A stretch of DNA of 11,674 nucleotides from JALORV01 sp035429725 (GTDB taxonomy: Bacteria; Pseudomonadota; Gammaproteobacteria; Burkholderiales; Burkholderiaceae_F), in the NCBI GenBank assembly GCA_035429725.1, contig DAOMFI010000097.1:1-11674 (forward strand), given 5' to 3'. The position numbers and the translations under genes are program-made. How positions within the stretch are numbered: the first letter of the stretch is position 1; every line of letters begins with the position of its first letter. The notes under the pieces were generated by a model. That model did not search any database, had not been told where the DNA came from, and saw only the letters and a program-made list of their open reading frames with translations. Of this stretch, positions 7,323 to 11,674 are shown one piece after another.

Positions 7323-7346
7323 GCGGGCGAAAGCGAGGGGAAAAGC

Positions 7347-8867
7347 ATGAGCGAGCCACTGGTCATTGCGATGGCGGGCGACACCGAACTCGGGCTGCTG
7401 CCCGCACTCGCCAATCGACACGGCTGCATCACCGGAGCGACCGGCACCGGCAAGACGGTCACGCTGCAGAAGCTGGCGGAGAGCTTTTCGCGCATCGGAG
7501 TACCGGTGTTCATGGCAGACGTGAAGGGCGACCTGACGGGGATCGCCAAAGCCGGTGCGCTCAGCGACAAGATGAAGAGGCGGCTCGACGAGCACGGCCT
7601 GCCGGAACCGAAATGGGGGGCCTGCCCGGTCACGCTTTGGGATGTCTGGGGCGAGCAGGGTCATCCGGTGCGCGCGACGATTTCCGACATGGGGCCGCTG
7701 CTGCTGGCGCGCCTGCTCGGCCTCAACGAGACGCAGGAAGGCGTGCTCAGCATCGTCTTCAAGGCCGCGGACGACAACGGCCTGCTGCTGCTCGATCTCA
7801 AGGACCTGCGCGCGATGGTTCAGTTCATCGGCGACAACGCGGCCAAGATCAAGACCGAGTACGGCAACGTGTCGTCGGCCTCGATCGGCGCGATCCAGCG
7901 CGGTCTGCTGCAGATCGAGGAGCAGGGCGGCGACCGCTTCTTCGGCGAGCCGATGCTCAACATCGACGACCTGATGCAGACCGTCGACGGACAGGGCGTG
8001 GTCAATATCCTCGCGGCCGACAAGCTGATGAACTCGCCGCGCCTGTATTCGACCTTCCTGCTGTGGCTGCTGTCCGAACTCTTCGAGAACCTGCCCGAGG
8101 TCGGTGACCGCGAGAAACCCAAGCTCGTGTTCTTCTTCGACGAGGCGCACCTGCTGTTCTCGGAGGCACCGCCGGCGCTGCTGGAGAAGGTCGAACAGGT
8201 GGTGCGGCTGATCCGCTCCAAGGGGGTCGGCGTGTATTTCGTCACGCAGAACCCGCTCGACATCCCGGAGAAGGTGCTGGGCCAGCTTGGCAACCGCGTA
8301 CAGCATGCGCTGCGTGCCTTCACGCCGCGCGACCAGAAAGCGGTCAAGTCGGTCGCCGAGACGATGCGCGCGAACCCGAAGATCGAAGCCTCCAAAGCGA
8401 TCATGGAACTGGGCGTGGGAGAGGCGCTGGTGTCATTCCTCGACGCGAAGGGCACCCCCGGTATCACCGAGCGCGCCTGGGTCCTGGCCCCGGGCTCGCA
8501 GCTCGGGCCGATCACGCCGGAAGATCGCAGGAAGCTCATCGCCGGTTCAGTCGTTGGCAGCACGTACGAAAAGACGGTCGATCGCGAGTCCGCCCACGAA
8601 CAGCTCAAGGCGCGCGCCGGTGGCGGCGAAACGTTGCCAACGGAGAAGGGTGCCGCCAAGCCGACCGCTGAAGCCGCGTCGGGCGGCGGCATCATGGACA
8701 GCCTGGGCGACCTCCTGTTCGGCTCGACCGGGCCGCGCGGTGGGCGCCGTGAGGGTGTGGTCGAGGCGGCGGCGAAGAGCGCGGCGCGTTCGATGGGGTC
8801 GTCGATCGCGCGCGAGATCTCGCGCGGCATGCTGGGCGGCCTGCTGGGTTCCAAGCGCAGGCGTTGA
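7347..8867 (+). CDS. HerA-like ATPase, DUF853 / YjgR family
   Basis: This is a P-loop ATPase of the FtsK/HerA superfamily, related to E. coli YjgR, whose cell role is unknown. In the 506-residue protein the Walker A GATGTGKT is at 30-37 and the Walker B LVFFFDEAHLL at 260-270 (Asp265, Glu266). VYFVTQNPLDIPEKVLGQLG near 297-316 is a sensor-like stretch, followed by NRVQHALRAFTPRDQKAV. After about 420 comes an Ala/Gly/Lys-rich linker and a C-terminal Gly/Arg-rich tail ending GLLGSKRRR, typical of the family. Family members probably form hexameric rings (inferred from HerA). The ATG at 7347 has AGGGG six bases upstream. It is divergent from yebC. No NurA or SIR2 partner, as found with some HerA systems, is nearby, so I do not call it a defence gene. 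Confidence 0.93.
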   Translation: MSEPLVIAMAGDTELGLLPALANRHGCITGATGTGKTVTLQKLAESFSRIGVPVFMADVKGDLTGIAKAGALSDKMKRRLDEHGLPEPKWGACPVTLWDVWGEQGHPVRATISDMGPLLLARLLGLNETQEGVLSIVFKAADDNGLLLLDLKDLRAMVQFIGDNAAKIKTEYGNVSSASIGAIQRGLLQIEEQGGDRFFGEPMLNIDDLMQTVDGQGVVNILAADKLMNSPRLYSTFLLWLLSELFENLPEVGDREKPKLVFFFDEAHLLFSEAPPALLEKVEQVVRLIRSKGVGVYFVTQNPLDIPEKVLGQLGNRVQHALRAFTPRDQKAVKSVAETMRANPKIEASKAIMELGVGEALVSFLDAKGTPGITERAWVLAPGSQLGPITPEDRRKLIAGSVVGSTYEKTVDRESAHEQLKARAGGGETLPTEKGAAKPTAEAASGGGIMDSLGDLLFGSTGPRGGRREGVVEAAAKSAARSMGSSIAREISRGMLGGLLGSKRRR

Positions 8868-8937
8868 CCGGCGTCCGTCGAAACTTCGGCAGCGCGCGGC
8901 CGGACAGCGTCGACCGCAGGTTCGAGCGCGGCGGACC

Positions 8938-9390
8938 GTGATCGACTGGGCCCTCATCGAAGCCTGGCCGCTGGCCGGACTGGTCCGCCGTTCAGTGTGG
9001 GCGTACCCGGTGCTCGAGTCGGTGCATATCGCCGCCTTCGCCACACTGGTTGGCAGCCTGTTGCTGCTGGAGCTGCGCGTGTTCGGCGTGCAGCCTGCGC
9101 TTCCGCTGCCGGCGTTCGCGTGGCTTGCGGTGCGAACGGCACTGGTCGCATTCGCGCTCGCCGCGGCCAGCGGCAGCCTGCTCTTCATCTCGGCGGCCAC
9201 GGAGCTTGCCGCCAACCCGGCCTTCCGTCTCAAGCTGGTATTGATACTGATGGCCGGCGTGAACGCGCTCGTGTTTCATGCCAGGGATTCGCTGCGGCGG
9301 CAGGATCGACTGGCGCGCTGGCAGGCCGGTGCGTCGCTGCTCATCTGGCTGGCCGTCATCGCTGCGGGCCGCATGATTGCGTACGTCTGA
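8938..9390 (+). CDS. Four-helix membrane protein, DUF6644 type
   Basis: The function is unknown. The 150-residue product has four likely membrane helices at about 25-44, 62-85, 98-114 and 130-148. VWAYPVLESVHIAAFATLVG near 20-39, ELAANPAFRLKLVLILMAG near 89-107, and the end AVIAAGRMIAYV resemble what I recall of the DUF6644 family. There are only two histidines, His30 in helix 1 and His114 at the end of helix 3, which could in principle bind haem or a metal; that is inference. The start is a GTG at 8938, chosen because the protein then begins (M)IDWALIEAWPL as in relatives. The frame is open further upstream, but that stretch lies in the HerA-like gene and reads as Arg-rich noise. No strong Shine-Dalgarno is visible. 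The gene lies 70 bases after the ATPase and 22 before the next gene, which is probably its operon partner. Confidence 0.82.
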   Translation: MIDWALIEAWPLAGLVRRSVWAYPVLESVHIAAFATLVGSLLLLELRVFGVQPALPLPAFAWLAVRTALVAFALAAASGSLLFISAATELAANPAFRLKLVLILMAGVNALVFHARDSLRRQDRLARWQAGASLLIWLAVIAAGRMIAYV

Positions 9391-9412
9391 CTAACGCGTT
9401 GGGAGTTTCTGA

Positions 9413-9883
9413 ATGGTCGATCGTCGTCAGTTCCTCGTTACCGGTCTCGCACTGGCCGCCGCGCCGGCGGTTGCCCATCACGGGTGGTCGAGCTTCGACC
9501 AGGACAAGCCGCTCTACCTCGCGGGCAGCGTCAAGTCGGTGCGCTGGCAGAACCCGCATGCGGAGATCGTGCTGACGGTCGCGCCGGGACTGGCGTTGCC
9601 GTCCGATCTGCCCCAGCGGCCGGTGCCGGCGCAGGCTCAGCGTGTGGACGGCAGCGCGCTGCTGAAGAAGACCGTCGTGCCCGCGAATGCGGCGGGCGAC
9701 TGGGAGATCGAATTCGCGCCGTTGTCGCGCATGGAGGCCTGGGGCTTGAAGGAGCCGCTCAAGCCGGGCGACCGGGTTGAACTGGTCGGGTTTGCGCTGG
9801 CGGATTCAGCGAAGAAACTCCTGCGCGTCGAGTACATGTTCGCCGGCGGCCGCGCCTACGCGTTCCGCTCGTCGCCCGCCTGA
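9413..9883 (+). CDS. Exported protein with Tat-like signal, DUF6152 type
   Basis: The function is unknown. The 156-residue product begins MVDRRQFLVTGLALAAAPAVA, a twin-arginine-type signal (DRRQFLV at 3-9, hydrophobic stretch 8-18, AVA at 19-21). The predicted mature protein then starts HHGWSSFDQ, like the AHHSF/AHHGW start that I recall as typical of DUF6152. The core LAGSVKSVRWQNPHAEIVL at 37-55 and DRVELVGFA near 120-128 suggest a small beta-rich, OB-like fold. The only histidines are His22, His23 and His49. GGGAG-type ribosome binding (GGGAG at 9401-9405) supports the ATG at 9413. It follows the DUF6644 gene by 22 bases, so they are probably co-transcribed and act together at the inner membrane and periplasm. 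A Sec rather than Tat route cannot be excluded. Confidence 0.85.
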   Translation: MVDRRQFLVTGLALAAAPAVAHHGWSSFDQDKPLYLAGSVKSVRWQNPHAEIVLTVAPGLALPSDLPQRPVPAQAQRVDGSALLKKTVVPANAAGDWEIEFAPLSRMEAWGLKEPLKPGDRVELVGFALADSAKKLLRVEYMFAGGRAYAFRSSPA

Positions 9884-9907
9884 TCGTGACCGGGAACGCA
9901 CCGGCGC

Positions 9908-10471
9908 TCAGGTCGTGACGCCGCGCCGCCTTGCCATGGCGGCGCCGACTTCGTTCCAGTCCGTGGCGCTGTAGTGGCGCCGCATCGCTGGCATCACGAC
10001 TGACTCTTCCACATCAATGTGCCGGCGATAGGTGCGGCTGAACGCCTCGACCTGTCCGGTGTCGAGCTGGACAGCCTCGCCCCGCACGATACGGGCAAGT
10101 GAAGCGTCGATGGAAGCCCAAAGGACTTCGTTGGCGCGATGCTCGCCAGTTAGCACGCCGATCGCAGCGCGAACGCGCGCCGCCTCATCTGCATCGCTCT
10201 CCGTTGCCTGCTCGTCGAGCCGCATCAGCAGGCGCGGGAAGAGGTCGATCTCCTCGTCCTCATGATGGCGCGGTGCCGCTTCATTGAAGTAGCGCCGGAT
10301 CGAGGTCGCTGACTCAGCGGCCTCGGCGTCGGCGCCGTGTTTTTCGACGTGTTCCTTCACCCGTCCGATCAGCGTGCAGAAGCGCTGCACCCGCTCGTGA
10401 CAGGCGAGCCAGAGTTCAAGCGGCTCGTCGAAGCCTCCGGAGGGGGAACGGAAATCGATCGTCGCAGTCAT
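9908..10471 (-). CDS. Hemerythrin HHE-domain protein
   Basis: Hemerythrin-like four-helix proteins bind a di-iron centre and sense, bind or detoxify O2, NO or related species. The 187-residue cytoplasmic protein shows candidate ligands in order: His25 (WLACHERVQ), the HHEDEE motif at 69-74, His111 (GEHRANEVLW), and HIDVEESVVMP at 151-161 with His151 and Glu155/156. The end, DWNEVGAAMARRRG, is common among hemerythrin HHE proteins. The frame is open to 10582, but the ATG at 10471 has GGAAGG seven bases upstream and gives a normal N-terminus, so it is preferred. It lies 79 bases downstream of the NarK-type gene on the same strand, suggesting an operon tied to nitrate or NO metabolism. It converges on the DUF6152 gene with a 24-base gap. 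Confidence 0.92.
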   Translation of the reverse strand: MTATIDFRSPSGGFDEPLELWLACHERVQRFCTLIGRVKEHVEKHGADAEAAESATSIRRYFNEAAPRHHEDEEIDLFPRLLMRLDEQATESDADEAARVRAAIGVLTGEHRANEVLWASIDASLARIVRGEAVQLDTGQVEAFSRTYRRHIDVEESVVMPAMRRHYSATDWNEVGAAMARRRGVTT

Positions 10472-10550
10472 GCGCAGGCCTTCCGCATTGTCGCTCGTGC
10501 CTTCGACTGCCGCCAGCGGTGACCGATTTCCTGGTTCGTCGAGTCGTCCC

Positions 10551-11674
10551 TCAGCACGATACTTCCGCGCCGCGCCGCGCATACCAGTGCCACGTCCCCA
10601 TCAGGCAGCTCAGGTAGAACACACTGAAAAAGACGAGTGCGGCCACCGGACTGCCCGTCAGGTTGATCGACGTTCCATAGGCGATCGGAATGAAGGCGAG
10701 GCCGAGCGCCGCAACTGCGGAGCTGAAGCCCAGCGTCGCCGCGCCTTCGGTGGCACCAACGCGGCGGGCCGCGTCCATCGCCGCCTTGTCGCTCGGGTCC
10801 TTGACCTCGCGCTCGCGAAGCGTGCGGAAGATGATCGGGATCATCCGGAACGTCGAACCATTGCCGACTCCTGCCGCGATGAACATCGCTATGAACGTCA
10901 GCGCGAAGCCCATGAGGCTGCCGCCCGTGCCGGCACCCGGAAGGAAGACTGCCGCGACCAGCGGCGCGATCGTCATCACGAGGAAGACTGCGACCGTGAT
11001 TCGGGCCCCGCCCACGCGGTCGGCGAGCCAGCCGCCGATGGGGCGCACCAGCGCGCCAAGCAGCGGTCCCACGAACGCGAAAGCGAATGCGTCGACCGTC
11101 GGGAACTGGGTGTTGACCAGCATCGGGAAGCCCGCCGCCAGGCCGATGAATGAGCCGAAGGTGCCCAGATAAAGCCAGCTCATCCGCCACTGCTGCCTGT
11201 TGCGCAGGATCGCTACCTGCTCGGCGAAGCCGGCCCGCACAGTGGCGATGTTGTCCATGCCGAGCCACGCCGCGATCACGGCCAGCGCGATCAGCGGCAC
11301 CCATATGAAACCGGCGTTCTGCACCCACACCGGCGCCACCGCACCGGCGACTTCGCGCGACTGCGCGCTACCACCCATGACGAGCAGCGCGCCACCGTAC
11401 ATCGCAAGCGGCGCAATGAGCTGTGCCAGGCCGACCCCGAGGTTGCCCACGCCGGCGTTCGCTCCCAGCGCCGTGCCCTGCAGGCGTTTCGGGTAGAGGA
11501 AGCTGATGTGTGCCATCGACGACGAGAAATTGCCTGCGCCAAGTCCGCACATCAGCGCGATCGCCGCGAACACCGCGTAGTTGGTGTTCGGGTCCTGCAC
11601 CGCGAAGCCGATCCACAGCGTCGGCAGCAGCAGCATCGTCGTGCTCCACACGGTCCAGTTGCGCCCGCCGAAGA
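10551..11674 (-). CDS. narK: NarK-type nitrate/nitrite transporter (MFS, NNP family), N-terminus beyond the window
   Basis: NNP-family MFS proteins import nitrate or exchange it for nitrite across the inner membrane. The frame is open through the right edge, entering at FGGRNWTVW, the loop after helix 2, so roughly 70-90 residues with helices 1-2 and the first substrate Arg are outside. Visible parts include NFSSSMAHISFLYPKRLQGT, then the nitrate signature ALGANAGVGNLGVG (about 11471-11430). A conserved Arg in ALVRPIGGWLADRVGG (codon 11045-11043) matches the second substrate-binding Arg of E. coli NarK. The second nitrate signature, AGVGNGSTFRMIP, is at about 10874-10836. Hydrophobic segments make up most of the length. 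A GTG at 11651 is not the true start. The gene precedes the hemerythrin gene. The NarK or NasA (import for assimilation) role cannot be separated without the neighbours. Confidence 0.93.
   Translation of the reverse strand, partial: FGGRNWTVWSTTMLLLPTLWIGFAVQDPNTNYAVFAAIALMCGLGAGNFSSSMAHISFLYPKRLQGTALGANAGVGNLGVGLAQLIAPLAMYGGALLVMGGSAQSREVAGAVAPVWVQNAGFIWVPLIALAVIAAWLGMDNIATVRAGFAEQVAILRNRQQWRMSWLYLGTFGSFIGLAAGFPMLVNTQFPTVDAFAFAFVGPLLGALVRPIGGWLADRVGGARITVAVFLVMTIAPLVAAVFLPGAGTGGSLMGFALTFIAMFIAAGVGNGSTFRMIPIIFRTLREREVKDPSDKAAMDAARRVGATEGAATLGFSSAVAALGLAFIPIAYGTSINLTGSPVAALVFFSVFYLSCLMGTWHWYARRGAEVSC

Noticed and set aside
7248..8306. Minus-strand open frame (352 codons) opposite the HerA-like ATPase
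   Set aside because: The forward frame has Walker A and B motifs and a good ribosome binding site. The antisense frame has Leu/Gln/Arg-rich shadow composition.
7347..8867. HerA-like ATPase as part of an anti-phage defence system
   Set aside because: No nuclease, SIR2, NurA or other effector is adjacent, and the protein fits the widespread chromosomal YjgR/DUF853 family.
8287..8937. Upstream extension of the DUF6644 frame inside the HerA-like gene
   Set aside because: That part reads as Arg/Ser-rich noise in the wrong frame of the ATPase. The family-like sequence begins at the GTG at 8938.
9884..9907. Bidirectional terminator between the convergent DUF6152 and hemerythrin genes
   Set aside because: Only short CCGG and GACC/GGTC pairings are present, with no T-run; this is not enough to call a terminator.

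Overview
This window is GC-rich chromosomal DNA from a proteobacterium. The gene content and order best fit a Gammaproteobacterium, perhaps near the Steroidobacter/Nevskia/Xanthomonas side. The cluster hemF-nadD-rsfS-rlmH-maf, a YjgR-type HerA-like ATPase and DUF6644/DUF6152 proteins all point that way, but no rRNA or other taxonomic marker is present. No tRNA, rRNA, CRISPR array, insertion sequence or phage gene was seen. Almost all the DNA is coding, and no gene-free stretch exceeds about 150 bases.

Region 1 (1-7222, minus strand) is a tight run of eight housekeeping genes. In transcription order these are yebC (YebC/PmpR/TACO1 family), purD (purine synthesis), an S9 prolyl-oligopeptidase-type serine peptidase, hemF (aerobic haem synthesis), nadD (NAD synthesis), rsfS (ribosome silencing factor), rlmH (23S rRNA methyltransferase) and a Maf nucleotide pyrophosphatase cut by the window start. 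From the peptidase onward every junction is a short gap or an overlap: ATGA overlaps at peptidase/hemF and rlmH/maf, an 11-base overlap at nadD/rsfS, and a strong ribosome binding site for nadD abutting the hemF stop. This suggests translational coupling across one long transcript.

Region 2 (7223-7346) is the only divergent intergenic region. It holds an 8-base perfect inverted repeat whose two arms each carry a TAGACT box, a plausible -10 element for each direction.

Region 3 (7347-9883, plus strand) carries a HerA-like/DUF853 ATPase, then a four-helix membrane protein (DUF6644 type) and a small exported protein with a Tat-like signal (DUF6152 type). The last two are probably co-transcribed. 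They are the least understood part of the window: the membrane protein has only two histidines, both placed in predicted helices, and the exported protein is predicted to start with His-His after signal cleavage. A metal- or haem-linked envelope function is a reasonable but untested idea.

Region 4 (9908-11674, minus strand) is convergent to region 3. It has a NarK-type nitrate/nitrite transporter (N-terminus outside the window) followed by a hemerythrin-domain protein. The pair suggests nitrate respiration or denitrification with an oxygen- or NO-responsive di-iron protein; the related enzymes would lie beyond the right edge.

Most of the window is ordinary. I did not find a clearly new system; the DUF6644/DUF6152 pair is the best candidate for follow-up.
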